Source: Methylophaga sp. OBS1
GTDB lineage: Bacteria > Pseudomonadota > Gammaproteobacteria > Nitrosococcales > Methylophagaceae
NCBI RefSeq assembly: GCF_026319365.1
Contig: NZ_JAPDMS010000007.1
Location: forward strand, 35,177-99,176
DNA: 64,000 nucleotides
Direction: 5' to 3'
In this document: piece after piece, positions 55,948 to 64,000 of the stretch
How the letters are laid out: every line of letters begins with the position of its first letter
Numbering within the stretch: the first letter of the stretch is position 1
Program-made: the position numbers and the translations under genes
The notes under the pieces: model-generated
What the model was told of the DNA's origin: nothing
The model's input: only the letters and a program-made list of their open reading frames with translations
Databases searched by the model: none

Positions 55948-57575
55948 GAAATCTGCCTGCTTTCCCACACTGGCACTGGCAAGTGCCGACCCATTTCAAT
56001 ATTGGTGTGGCCTGTACCGATAAGCATCTTGCCAGCACACTGGGCAGAACCACCGCGATGATTGTCGAGGATGATGAACTCGGCACCGATCAAATCAGCT
56101 ATGCCCAGCTATCACGCCGAACTAATCAATTCGCTCAGTTACTGCGGCACGAAAATATTGAGGCCGGTGAGAGAGTGCTGATCCGCTTGCCGAATTGTCT
56201 GAACTATCCCACCGCGTTTCTGGGGGCGATGAAACTCGGCGCGGTGTCGGTTCCGACTTCAACGCTGCTGACAGTGGAAGAAGTGATTTATCTTGCCAAG
56301 GATTCCGGTGCCAGGGTGCTTGTGACCGATAAAGCATTCTGGGGTGAACTGAAAAAAGAAATGGCTCAGTGCCCACAGATTGAACTGGTGCTGTTATCCG
56401 GCCGCGGCGATTGTGAGCAGGTACAAGGCCTCAAAGTGCTGGATCTGGATGCGTCCGTCGCAGCAATCGATAAATGGTTACCACCCAAAGAAACGCTGGC
56501 CGAAGATCCGGCTTATCTTGTTTACACCTCAGGTACAACCGGTTATCCCAAGGGTGTTTTGCATGCTCATCGGGCGATGATCGGCCGTACACCAGCGTCG
56601 AGTTACTGGTTTGATTTTGCCGATAATCAGCAGGACAGAATTCTGCATTCCGGCAAGTTTAACTGGACTTATGTACTAGGCTCCGGTCTGATGGACCCGC
56701 TTTATCTGGGCAAAACAGTTATTGTCCATGAAGGCAAGAATGATCCGACCCTGTGGCCAAGACTGATTGCCAAGCACGAAGCGACGATTTTTATCGGTGT
56801 GCCCACGATTTACCGGCAGGTCCTGCAGAAAACGGAATTCAGCAGGGACGATGTCCCCAGCCTCAGACACTGCATGAGCGCCGGTGAGCATTTGTCAGAT
56901 GAAGTTTTAACCCAGTGGAAGCAGCGTTTCGGCATCGACATCTATGAAGCGGTAGGCATGTCGGAGTTTTCCTATTATCTGTGCGAGACCAAATCAAGGC
57001 CGATTCGACCAGGATCAGCCGGCTTTCCCCAGCCTGGCCATGATATCCGTCTACTCGATCCGGACACGCTTAAACCGGTAAAAGTGGGGGAAGAAGGCAT
57101 GATCTGTGTGCCGGACACGGACCCGGGTCTGTTTCTGGCGTACTGGAATCTGCCGGAAGAAACCGCCAAGCTGCGCCATGATGGCTGGTTCTTTACCGGC
57201 GATTACGCCCGCCTGGATAAAGACGGTTATGTCTGGTTCCTCGGACGCAAAGACGACATTATCAAGAGCTTTGGCTATCGCGTGTCGCCTTATGAAATAG
57301 AGCGGGTCTATAAATCGCATCCGGCAGTCAGTGATTGTGCAGCAGTGGGCGAGGAAATCGCTAAGGATAAAGTGCTGGTGGTGGCTTATGTCATTTTGCA
57401 TGAAGGCGAGTCAGTCACTGCCGATGAACTGCATGCCTTTGGTCAACAACATCTGGCTGCCTACAAGGCGCCTAAAAAGCTCTATATCGCCCGGGATTTT
57501 CCCCGTACAAAAAACGGTAAGATTCTGCGTCGTGAGGTGAGTCCGCAGATAGCGGTGGAACAGTCTCAGCGTTAA
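55944..57575 (+). CDS. Acyl-CoA synthetase (ANL superfamily)
   Basis: 543 residues. ATP-dependent CoA ligase with YTSGTTGYPKGVLH (P-loop), YEAVGMSEFSYYL, TGDYARLDKDGYVWFLGRKDD hinge and catalytic Lys in RTKNGKILRRE. It resembles benzoate/short-chain carboxylate ligases. In this context it may activate mesaconate, itaconate, propionate or a related acid, giving the cluster an entry point; substrate is unproven. Last gene of the rightward operon before ppsR, 43 bases away. Confidence 0.85.
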   Translation: MRNLPAFPHWHWQVPTHFNIGVACTDKHLASTLGRTTAMIVEDDELGTDQISYAQLSRRTNQFAQLLRHENIEAGERVLIRLPNCLNYPTAFLGAMKLGAVSVPTSTLLTVEEVIYLAKDSGARVLVTDKAFWGELKKEMAQCPQIELVLLSGRGDCEQVQGLKVLDLDASVAAIDKWLPPKETLAEDPAYLVYTSGTTGYPKGVLHAHRAMIGRTPASSYWFDFADNQQDRILHSGKFNWTYVLGSGLMDPLYLGKTVIVHEGKNDPTLWPRLIAKHEATIFIGVPTIYRQVLQKTEFSRDDVPSLRHCMSAGEHLSDEVLTQWKQRFGIDIYEAVGMSEFSYYLCETKSRPIRPGSAGFPQPGHDIRLLDPDTLKPVKVGEEGMICVPDTDPGLFLAYWNLPEETAKLRHDGWFFTGDYARLDKDGYVWFLGRKDDIIKSFGYRVSPYEIERVYKSHPAVSDCAAVGEEIAKDKVLVVAYVILHEGESVTADELHAFGQQHLAAYKAPKKLYIARDFPRTKNGKILRREVSPQIAVEQSQR

Positions 57576-57618
57576 ATTTTTGTTGATCAATCGATGCTTT
57601 TCAGCACATGATTAGCGC

Positions 57619-58509
57619 ATGAAAGACAACGAAAAGCATCAATCTGAGCACGGTCGGAAAGTTTTTTTCGTCTCTGACAGGACAGGACTCACCGCTGAAT
57701 CCTACGGAAAATGCCTACTGGCACAGTTTCCGGATTTGGAATTCGAAACCATCACGCTGGCTTTCGTCGACACGGTTGAAAAGGCCGAAATCGCGCGCGA
57801 TCAGATCAATGAGGCCAGTAAAGAAGCAGAATTAAAGCCGGTGGTTTTCAGCACCCTGGTTCAGGATCAGCAGCAGTACATCATCGAGAGTGCAGATGCC
57901 TGCGTGATCAGCCTGTTTCATAGCTTTATAGGCTCCCTTGAGGGTTATTTTGGTGTAGAATCCTCGCAAAAAGCTGGGGTCTCGAGAATCAAACTGAGCG
58001 ATACGACCTACCAGCGCAGGCTTGATGCGATTGATTTCTCGCTGATGCATGATGATGGTGTTCGCCCGGATCAATATAAAGAGGCGGATGTCATTCTGGC
58101 CGGTGTTTCCCGTTGTGGTAAAACCCCGACCAGCCTGTATCTGGCGATGAACTTCTCATTAAAAGTGGCGAACTATCCGCTGACACCGGAAGATCTGGGC
58201 TCAGAGGAACTGCCTCAATGTCTGCAGGACAATGTCCACAAGCTTGTCGGATTGACGATCAAGCCGGTGCCGCTGAGTCGCATCAGACGCCAGCGTCGGC
58301 CGGACAGTAACTACTCGTCACTGGAAATCTGCCAGGCGGAACTGGAAAAAGCTCAGTCGATGTTCGACAAAGTCGGCATTCCGGTTTTCGAGACCACGAA
58401 TACTTCAATTGAAGAAATTTCCAGTCGCGTTGTTCGTGCCCTTGGGCTCGGGCGGGAGCGGGTGCGTGAATCAGTTTTAAAATTTAATAAATTAAAGAAA
58501 GCAAGGTAG
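57619..58509 (+). CDS. ppsR: PEP synthetase regulatory protein
   Basis: Bifunctional kinase/pyrophosphorylase (DUF299) that inactivates and reactivates PpsA by ADP-dependent phosphorylation. 296 residues. Nucleotide-binding [15 protein letters not shown] (about 157-171) and start [14 protein letters not shown]. Directly upstream of its target ppsA (8-base gap). Confidence 0.95.
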   Translation: MKDNEKHQSEHGRKVFFVSDRTGLTAESYGKCLLAQFPDLEFETITLAFVDTVEKAEIARDQINEASKEAELKPVVFSTLVQDQQQYIIESADACVISLFHSFIGSLEGYFGVESSQKAGVSRIKLSDTTYQRRLDAIDFSLMHDDGVRPDQYKEADVILAGVSRCGKTPTSLYLAMNFSLKVANYPLTPEDLGSEELPQCLQDNVHKLVGLTIKPVPLSRIRRQRRPDSNYSSLEICQAELEKAQSMFDKVGIPVFETTNTSIEEISSRVVRALGLGRERVRESVLKFNKLKKAR

Positions 58510-58517
58510 TTATTACT

Positions 58518-60887
58518 ATGACCGAATACGTTGTCCCATTGGAACAGCTGTGCATGGAGGATGTAGGCAGAGTCGGTGGCAAGAACGCCTCTTTGGGTGA
58601 AATGCTGCAAAACCTGGCACCACTGGGTGTGGCTGTTCCTAGTGGTTTTGCGACAACCGCTGATGCTTACAGAGAGTTTCTCGCCCATGATGGCCTGCAG
58701 GATCAAATCAATGACCTGCTGCGTGATCTGGATGTCGATGACGTTACTGCTTTGCAAAAAACCGGTCGTCAAATCCGTGACTGGATTATGACTATCCCTT
58801 ATCCGGCCGCGATGGAAAAGGCGATTGATGAAGCCTACTCGGCGCTGGAAAAAGAGTACGGTGCTGAAACCAGTTATGCGGTTCGCTCTTCTGCCACGGC
58901 AGAAGATTTGCCGGATGCTTCTTTTGCCGGCCAGCAGGAAACATTCCTCAATGTGTCCGGCCTCGACAACATCAAAAAACAAATCCGTGAAGTTTTCGCT
59001 TCCCTGTTTAATGATCGCGCCATCGCTTATCGCGATCACCAGGGCTTTGATCATAGCGAAGTGGCTTTGTCAGCCGGTGTACAGAAAATGGTCCGCTCTG
59101 ACATCGCCAGCGCCGGTGTAGCTTTCTCGCTGGATACCGAGAGTGGTTTCCGCGATGTTGTGTTTGTTACCGGCAGCTACGGTCTGGGCGAAATGGTGGT
59201 GCAGGGCGCCGTCAATCCCGATGAATTCTATGTTCACAAAGAAACATTGGCTGCCGGTCGACCTGCTGTACTGCGTCGTACTGTCGGTCAGAAAGCCATC
59301 AAGATGGTTTACTCTGGTGATAAAGCCTCTCCGGTCAAAACCATTGATGTAGAGGGTAACGATCGCCTGCACTTCTGTCTGACCGACCAGGAAGTGGAAG
59401 AGCTGTCAAAAATGGTCGTCACCATCGAGAAACACTACCAGCGTCCAATGGACGTGGAGTGGGCCAAAGATGGCAATGACGGTCGCATCTATATCGTGCA
59501 GGCGCGTCCTGAGACGGTTCAGAGCCGCAGCAAAAATATCCGTGAGTCGTACCTGCTGAAAGAGAAAGGTGAAGTACTTTCCGTCGGTCGTGCCATTGGC
59601 AGCAAGATTGGTCAGGGTAAAGTGCGTTTGCTTAACAGCCTGGACCAAATGGACAAGTTTGAAGCCGGCGACGTGCTACTCACAGATATGACTGACCCGG
59701 ACTGGGAGCCGATCATGAAGCGGGCTTCAGCGATTGTCACCAACCGGGGTGGTCGTACCTGTCACGCGGCGATTATTGCCCGTGAACTCGGTATCCCGGC
59801 TGTGGTTGGCTGTGGTGATGCCACAGAAAAAGTCGCAGAAGGCAGCCAGGTTACCGTTTCCTGCGCCGAAGGTGACGAAGGTAATATTTACAACGGCCTG
59901 CTGGAATTCGAACATCGCGTTGAAGAACTCGATAACATGCCCGAACTGCCGGTCAAGATCATGATGAACGTTGGTAATCCGGATCGTGCGTTCAGCTTTG
60001 CCCAACTGCCGCACAAAGGTGTGGGTCTGGCGCGTCTGGAATTCATCATCAACAACATGATCGGTATTCACCCGAAAGCGCTGATGAACGCGGATGAGAT
60101 GGAAGGTGAGGTCAAAGAGGCAATTATTGAGCGCACCACCGCTTATGGCGACCCGGTAGAATTCTACATCAGCCGTATTGCCGAGGGTGTTTCCACCATT
60201 GCGTCAGCATTTTATCCGGAAACCGTCATTGTGCGGATGTCAGATTTCAAATCGAACGAATACGCCAACCTGATCGGTGGCCCACTGTTCGAACCGCATG
60301 AAGAAAATCCAATGATTGGTTTCCGCGGTGCGTCACGTTACAGCTCTGAAGACTTTGCTGAGTGCTTCAAGCTGGAAGCAGAGGCCATGAAGCGCGTTCG
60401 TGATGAAATGGGCCTGACTAATGTCGAATTGATGATTCCGTTTGTCCGCACCACTAAGGAAGCAGAATCGGTCATTAATATCCTCAAAGAAAACGGTCTG
60501 GAACGCGGTAAAAACGGCCTGCGTCTGATCATGATGTGTGAATTGCCTTCCAATGCGGTGCTGGCTGAGGATTTCCTCGAGTACTTCGACGGCTTCTCTA
60601 TCGGCTCAAACGACATGACTCAGCTGACTTTAGGTCTTGACCGTGACTCAGCGCTGGTGGCCGAATCATTTGATGAACGTAACCCGGCAGTACTTAAAAT
60701 GCTGGATATGGCTATCAAAGCTTGTCGTGATGCCGGTAAATATGTCGGTATTTGTGGTCAGGGCCCATCGGATCATCCCGATCTGGCAGAATGGCTGCTG
60801 GAACGCGGTATCAGCAGTATTTCGCTGAACCCAGATACCGTCGTCAGTACCTGGCAGAGACTGGCTGACATCAGTTCAAAAAAATAA
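58518..60887 (+). CDS. ppsA: Phosphoenolpyruvate synthase
   Basis: Converts pyruvate and ATP to PEP, AMP and phosphate. 789 residues. N-terminal ATP-binding domain ([31 protein letters not shown]), phospho-histidine domain with [15 protein letters not shown] (catalytic His in TCHAA), and a C-terminal TIM barrel with the late [11 protein letters not shown] and the Cys region. It takes pyruvate from the methylcitrate cycle or malic enzyme into gluconeogenesis. Confidence 0.98.
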   Translation: MTEYVVPLEQLCMEDVGRVGGKNASLGEMLQNLAPLGVAVPSGFATTADAYREFLAHDGLQDQINDLLRDLDVDDVTALQKTGRQIRDWIMTIPYPAAMEKAIDEAYSALEKEYGAETSYAVRSSATAEDLPDASFAGQQETFLNVSGLDNIKKQIREVFASLFNDRAIAYRDHQGFDHSEVALSAGVQKMVRSDIASAGVAFSLDTESGFRDVVFVTGSYGLGEMVVQGAVNPDEFYVHKETLAAGRPAVLRRTVGQKAIKMVYSGDKASPVKTIDVEGNDRLHFCLTDQEVEELSKMVVTIEKHYQRPMDVEWAKDGNDGRIYIVQARPETVQSRSKNIRESYLLKEKGEVLSVGRAIGSKIGQGKVRLLNSLDQMDKFEAGDVLLTDMTDPDWEPIMKRASAIVTNRGGRTCHAAIIARELGIPAVVGCGDATEKVAEGSQVTVSCAEGDEGNIYNGLLEFEHRVEELDNMPELPVKIMMNVGNPDRAFSFAQLPHKGVGLARLEFIINNMIGIHPKALMNADEMEGEVKEAIIERTTAYGDPVEFYISRIAEGVSTIASAFYPETVIVRMSDFKSNEYANLIGGPLFEPHEENPMIGFRGASRYSSEDFAECFKLEAEAMKRVRDEMGLTNVELMIPFVRTTKEAESVINILKENGLERGKNGLRLIMMCELPSNAVLAEDFLEYFDGFSIGSNDMTQLTLGLDRDSALVAESFDERNPAVLKMLDMAIKACRDAGKYVGICGQGPSDHPDLAEWLLERGISSISLNPDTVVSTWQRLADISSKK

Positions 60888-60905
60888 ATGTGATATTTGG
60901 TAAAG

Positions 60906-60933
60906 CCCGGTCTACCTTTTCAGGCCGGGTTTT
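60906..60933 (+). terminator. Terminator after ppsA
   Basis: CCCGGTCT pairs with AGGCCGGG (one G-U pair), 8-base loop, followed by TTTT. Begins 19 bases after the ppsA stop. Confidence 0.75.
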
Positions 60934-60999
60934 GCTAAGATACACGCCGTCGTTAACCAAGTCCTTCCGGACATTCCCAAACGTTAACACGCATACAGT

Positions 61000-61076
61000 C
61001 GGGGCATGGCGCAGCCTGGTAGCGCACCTGCATGGGGTGCAGGGGGTCGAAGGTTCAAATCCTTCTGTCCCGACCA
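61000..61076 (+). tRNA. tRNA-Pro (anticodon GGG)
   Basis: 77-nt cloverleaf: acceptor CGGGGCA/TGTCCCG, D-arm GCGCAGCCTGGTAGCGC, anticodon stem CCTGC/GCAGG with loop ATGGGGT (GGG, reading CCC/CCU), T-loop GGTTCAAATCC, encoded CCA at 61074-61076. Confidence 0.97.
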
Positions 61077-61128
61077 TTATTATCTTATCGACGTTGTATC
61101 ATTCCACATCCTTCATCAGTTCATTTGT

Positions 61129-61152
61129 AAACTGTGACTTGTATCACAGTTT
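61129..61152. promoter_or_regulatory. CRP-type palindrome
   Basis: Perfect 9-6-9 inverted repeat whose core is TGTGA (61133-61137)-CTTGTA-TCACA (61144-61148), identical to the CRP/Vfr consensus half-sites. Centred 87 bp before the ATG of the small gene at 61227, with an A/T-rich stretch (GAATAT, 61175-61180) as possible -10. Confidence 0.6.
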
Positions 61153-61226
61153 GTGATCGGTTAAGTTTGCACTTGAATATTGATTCATCCGGCAGGGAAC
61201 ACCGCCCACTTTGAGTGAGGATTTGT

Positions 61227-61526
61227 ATGGAAGCAAGAGCCGAGTCTGAATGCGGCCAACTAATGAGCTGGGGCTTGTTTGAAGTCGTCGAAAGTGGCGA
61301 TAAACATATCATTGGTTATGCCAGTGCTTATGGCTTTGATGTGATTACCCAGGAGCTGGCTCATGTCGACTATAACGCAAAAACCAAAACGGGTATTGCA
61401 GTTACCAGAACCGGCATCCTGTACCATCTAAAAGGCAAACCATTGAAGTTTGGTGTCAAAGGGCATCAGCAACTCAGGGAGTTTGTGAAGATACATAATT
61501 GCTCCATCAAAGTGCTAAAAGTCTGA
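61227..61526 (+). CDS. Unknown 99-residue protein
   Basis: ATG 61227 preferred over GTG 61215 because AGTGAGG lies 6 bases before it. Predicted small alpha/beta protein (WGLFEVVESGDKHIIGYASAYGFD ... TKTGIAVTRTGILYHLKGKP) ending in a basic KVLKV. No signal peptide or membrane helix, and I do not recognise a family. Own transcript with a CRP-type site upstream and a terminator about 110 bases downstream. Confidence 0.65.
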   Translation: MEARAESECGQLMSWGLFEVVESGDKHIIGYASAYGFDVITQELAHVDYNAKTKTGIAVTRTGILYHLKGKPLKFGVKGHQQLREFVKIHNCSIKVLKV

Positions 61527-61638
61527 CTCCAGCAAACTGCATCATTTCCTGATTAAGCTTGAGCCATTTCACGTAAATTTCGCATCAAACTGATAAGCTC
61601 GATTACGAACTATCAATGACAGTTCACTCCACCTTCTA

Positions 61639-61672
61639 AACCAGTTCATTCCCGGTGAACTGGTTTTTTTTT
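61639..61672 (+). terminator. Terminator after the 99-residue gene
   Basis: AACCAGTTCA (61639-61648), 7-base loop, TGAACTGGTT (61656-61665), then further T to 61672. Confidence 0.85.
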
Positions 61673-61799
61673 GCTTTCCCTCATTGCCACCTGGCCCAGT
61701 TTGAACTAAGGCGCCTGATATCATGAGTCCAGTAGATTTGTTAGACCCTGAATCAATAAGCGGTTTTTTTTCATATTTTTCAATGGATAAAATGGTGAT

Positions 61800-61911
61800 A
61801 TTACCAGTCAGAGATAATGCTGACGGTCACTGACCTGTCGTCAGCTCCTATCTGCGCGAATCTCCTTGTATAAGGAGATGGGGTGGTACCTTCGGGTGCC
61901 ACCCTTTTTTT
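61800..61911 (+). ncRNA. Candidate structured small RNA
   Basis: Three successive hairpins without a gene: GCTGACG/CGTCAGC (61819-61845); ATCTCCTT-GTAT-AAGGAGAT (61860-61879), which holds both a Shine-Dalgarno-like and an anti-Shine-Dalgarno sequence; and a terminator GGGTGGTACC-TTCG-GGTGCCACCC plus seven T (61881-61911). GATAAAAT at 61786-61793 is a possible -10. The 5' end is a guess. The remainder of 61673-61799 shows nothing recognisable. Confidence 0.5.
61881..61911 (+). terminator. Rho-independent terminator of the candidate RNA
   Basis: 10-bp stem with one G-U pair, stable TTCG tetraloop, then seven T. Confidence 0.88.
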
Positions 61912-61922
61912 ATTCGGATTAT

Positions 61923-61945
61923 TGTATGCTTTAAATATGCATACA
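61923..61945. promoter_or_regulatory. MocR operator candidate, site 1
   Basis: TGTATGC-N9-GCATACA, perfect 7-bp inverted arms. Same arms and same 9-base spacing as site 2, 145 bp downstream. Confidence 0.6.
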
Positions 61946-62067
61946 TGTAAGCATGAGTTCGTTTGTGTTGACTGGTTGTCTTTAGTGTATGTAAATGATT
62001 ATCAGTTATTAAGTTAATGAAATAAAAATCAAAAAAGGATTGGTTCAGCAGAAAATTCAGCGTATAT

Positions 62068-62090
62068 TGTATGTATATTTTTTGCATACA
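62068..62090. promoter_or_regulatory. MocR operator candidate, site 2
   Basis: TGTATGT-N9-GCATACA, ending 7 bases before the ATG at 62098. Binding here would block transcription or initiation of the regulator gene. An ATG at 62071 lies inside this site. Confidence 0.6.
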
Positions 62091-62097
62091 TGTAGCG

Positions 62098-63480
62098 ATG
62101 GCAATCTGGCAACCACATCTTCAAGCAGAAGCGGGTAAAAAATATCTGGGCATCGTCAAGGCACTGGAGGCAGATATCTATGCCGGTCGTGTCAAGCCAG
62201 GTGATCGGCTGCCTTCTCAACGCGCTATCGCCGAGACGCTTCATGTAGACCTGACCACCGTTACCCGTGCCTTTAATGAAGCCAAACGCCGTGGTCTGGT
62301 TGAGGGTAATAAAGGCAGCGGCACTTTTATTAGAGACTCGGTTCAGCAACAGTTAATCGCAGAAAAACAGTCCATGCTGGATCTCAGCATGAATAATCCG
62401 CCACAGCCTGTCACCGCTCTGTTACAACAACGTTTGCCGGAAGGTATAGCCGGATTGATTGCCGATGAGCGCAGGATGTTGCAGTTGCAATACCAGGACA
62501 GTGCCGGTAACCCGGCTGATCGTGAGGCGGCGGTTTACTGGCTCAATCAGCATAAAACACAGGTAGAGACAGAACAGGTCTTAATTGCTGCCGGCGCGCA
62601 GAGTGCCCTCTATGCCATCTGCAAGTATCTGGTGCCGCCGGGAGCGACCTTACTGACCCCAGAATACAGTTATCCCGGTCTGAAAGCGGTTGCGATTCAA
62701 CTGGGGATTCAATTACAGCCTGTGAGCTGTGATGCTGAGGGTATTATTCCTGAAGCTTTAGCCACTGTCTGCCAGGCAGGTCAGGCGAAAGCACTGTACC
62801 TGATTCCTGCACTGGATAACCCGACGACGACGACCCTGTCTCTGCAACGCCGTCAGTCGCTTGCCGATATCGCGCAACGCTTCCAAATGCCGGTGATCGA
62901 AGATGATCCCTATTCGCCACTACAAACTCAGCCGGTGGCATCTTTCAGCAGCCTGATACCAAAACTGACATGGCATATTGCGACCTTATCCAAGTGTGCA
63001 ACCCCGGCCTTGCGGGTCGCTTTTGTGATCACGCCCGACAAATACTCAGCTCAGCAATTAGCCATTGTTTTACGTGCAACCAATCTGATGGCACCGCCGT
63101 TGATGTGCGCGCTGGTTACACGCTGGATATACGACGGCACATTGGATGATATTACTTTTGCAATCAGGCATGAAAATAATCAGCGCCAGCAACTGGCGGC
63201 GACACTCCTGAGCGGACAGCGTTTTACGGCTGATCAGGACGGTCATCATATCTGGCTCAGGTTACCATCGCACTGGCAGGCCGATAGCTATGCCAAATCC
63301 GCTTCCAGCCGCGGTGTGACAATCGTGCCAGCGAGTCAGTTTGCTATCACTCAGACACCAATCGAAGCTGTCAGAATCTCACTGGGTATCGCTACGGACA
63401 GCGGCACACTCAGCCAGGCGCTTAGCATTTTGGCTGAACTATCCAGCCAGATCGATCAACCACAGCGGGTAGTCGTGTAA
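62098..63480 (+). CDS. MocR-type (GntR plus aminotransferase) regulator
   Basis: 460 residues from ATG 62098 (MAIWQPHLQAEAG); the ATG at 62071 would put the start inside the operator-like repeat. GntR winged helix (about 10-80: RLPSQRAIAETLHVDLTTVTRAF) followed by a fold-type I aminotransferase domain (about 110-455) with the PLP Lys in IATLSKCATPALRVAF. MocR proteins sense amino acids or PLP-linked ligands. No clear Shine-Dalgarno before 62098, so a leaderless or weakly translated mRNA is possible. Target gene is not evident; ccoG follows after 36 bases. Confidence 0.88.
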   Translation: MAIWQPHLQAEAGKKYLGIVKALEADIYAGRVKPGDRLPSQRAIAETLHVDLTTVTRAFNEAKRRGLVEGNKGSGTFIRDSVQQQLIAEKQSMLDLSMNNPPQPVTALLQQRLPEGIAGLIADERRMLQLQYQDSAGNPADREAAVYWLNQHKTQVETEQVLIAAGAQSALYAICKYLVPPGATLLTPEYSYPGLKAVAIQLGIQLQPVSCDAEGIIPEALATVCQAGQAKALYLIPALDNPTTTTLSLQRRQSLADIAQRFQMPVIEDDPYSPLQTQPVASFSSLIPKLTWHIATLSKCATPALRVAFVITPDKYSAQQLAIVLRATNLMAPPLMCALVTRWIYDGTLDDITFAIRHENNQRQQLAATLLSGQRFTADQDGHHIWLRLPSHWQADSYAKSASSRGVTIVPASQFAITQTPIEAVRISLGIATDSGTLSQALSILAELSSQIDQPQRVVV

Positions 63481-63516
63481 TGACCCGAAGTGACATTAAA
63501 GCTAACAGGTAATTCT

Positions 63517-64000
63517 ATGTCCGTGAAAGATATGCATGAGATCGAGAACCCCTCGAATATTTACGAAGAAGTCGCCGACTGGCACATCAACACCGGGGAA
63601 GAAAAGGTGGTGGCGAAGCGGCTGAAAGGGCGTTTTCGCCTGCGTAAATGGATGGGGATGTCAGTGTGGTCACTGTTTTTTCTGGTGCCCTACCTGCGTT
63701 GGGACGGTCAGCAGGCGATTCTGTTTGATATCCCCGACCGTCAGTTCCGCTTTTTTGACCTGACCGTATTTCCTCAGGACATCTGGATGCTGTCGCTGAC
63801 CCTGCTGTTTTTCGCCATTTTACTGGCCGCCGTCACCAGCGTGGCCGGTCGCGTCTTTTGTGGCTACTTCTGCTTCCAGACCGTCTGGACCGATATCTAC
63901 ACCTATATCGAAACCAAACTCGAAGGTGACACCCCGCAAAAGGCGCACAAATTCAAACAAGCCCCGTGGACACTGGATAAAACCTGGCGTGTACTCACCA
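63517..64000 (+). CDS. ccoG: Cytochrome c oxidase accessory protein CcoG, 3' end missing
   Basis: The first 161 codons of CcoG/RdxA/FixG, a membrane 4Fe-4S protein that delivers copper to (reduces copper for) cbb3 oxidase. ATG 63517 with AGGT 9 bases upstream. Visible are a charged N-terminus, two hydrophobic helices (about 50-64 and 92-113), and the Cys pair in GRVFCGYFCFQTVWTDIY (about 115-132), where most members have GYTCPQTVW. The frame is open at the window end. No ccoNOQP is visible here. Confidence 0.9.
   Translation, partial: MSVKDMHEIENPSNIYEEVADWHINTGEEKVVAKRLKGRFRLRKWMGMSVWSLFFLVPYLRWDGQQAILFDIPDRQFRFFDLTVFPQDIWMLSLTLLFFAILLAAVTSVAGRVFCGYFCFQTVWTDIYTYIETKLEGDTPQKAHKFKQAPWTLDKTWRVLT

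Noticed and set aside
45949..57575. Complete ethylmalonyl-CoA pathway
   Set aside because: No crotonyl-CoA carboxylase/reductase, ethylmalonyl-CoA mutase or methylsuccinyl-CoA dehydrogenase gene is in the window, so only the mesaconyl-CoA end is supported.
60871..61077. Minus-strand frame beginning [12 protein letters not shown]
   Set aside because: This is the familiar artefact read antisense through a tRNA gene, here tRNA-Pro.

Overview
The window is a piece of a gammaproteobacterial chromosome. The backbone shows it: lepA-lepB-DUF4845-rnc-era-recO-pdxJ-acpS, lexA with a dinB-type polymerase, thrS-infC-rpmI-rplT-pheS-pheT-ihfA-merR, uvrB and ppsR-ppsA are all present in the usual order. 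A complete NAD-dependent FdsGBA/FdhD/FdsD formate dehydrogenase operon and a PQQ-type dehydrogenase suggest one-carbon metabolism, possibly a Methylophaga-like methylotroph. That placement is inference. Three tRNA genes (Asn-GTT, Val-GAC, Pro-GGG) are present. I see no insertion sequence, prophage or CRISPR array.

Layout: 1-12182 (+) holds the translation/RNA-processing operon, cysM, an AsmA-like YdbH homologue with a lipoprotein of the YnbE/YdbL type, rlmD and an AlkC-like glycosylase. 12187-15490 has two tiny paralogous membrane proteins (-), lexA-dinB (+) and a TumE/TumA-like toxin-antitoxin pair (+). 15494-22764 (-) has a degenerate GGDEF protein, a four-gene glucosylglycerate operon (fused glycerate kinase/phosphatase, GpgS, GH13_18 phosphorylase, GalU) and a CDF metal exporter. 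22833-23264 is an intergenic region with what looks like an NtrC/sigma54-driven small RNA (-), followed by the formate dehydrogenase operon (23265-29276, +). 29556-36295 has a YciA-type thioesterase, the PQQ dehydrogenase, a 51-residue membrane protein, dbpA, tRNA-Asn, an unknown membrane-anchored protein and an aspartate aminotransferase. 36431-45899 (+) has uvrB, tRNA-Val and the thrS-to-merR translation block.

45949-60887 is the main accessory metabolic region. A leftward operon (three CitE-family and MaoC-type genes with prpB, prpC, prpD) and a rightward operon (a GntR/UTRA regulator, malic enzyme, another CitE-family protein and an acyl-CoA synthetase) diverge from a 311-bp spacer. That spacer carries two copies of a perfect 12-bp palindrome, one near each operon. 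ppsR-ppsA follow. The gene content suggests a module joining propionyl-CoA, mesaconyl-CoA/methylmalyl-CoA and glyoxylate chemistry to the methylcitrate cycle and onward to pyruvate and PEP. Family assignments are fairly secure; exact substrates and direction are inference.

61000-64000 has tRNA-Pro, a small unknown protein behind a perfect CRP-type palindrome, a structured RNA candidate ending in a terminator, a MocR regulator with two matching operator-like repeats, and the start of ccoG, cut by the window edge. The candidates for undescribed biology are the propionyl/mesaconyl-CoA regulon, the glycerate kinase-phosphatase fusion inside a closed glucosylglycerate loop, and the sigma54/NtrC-type small RNA.
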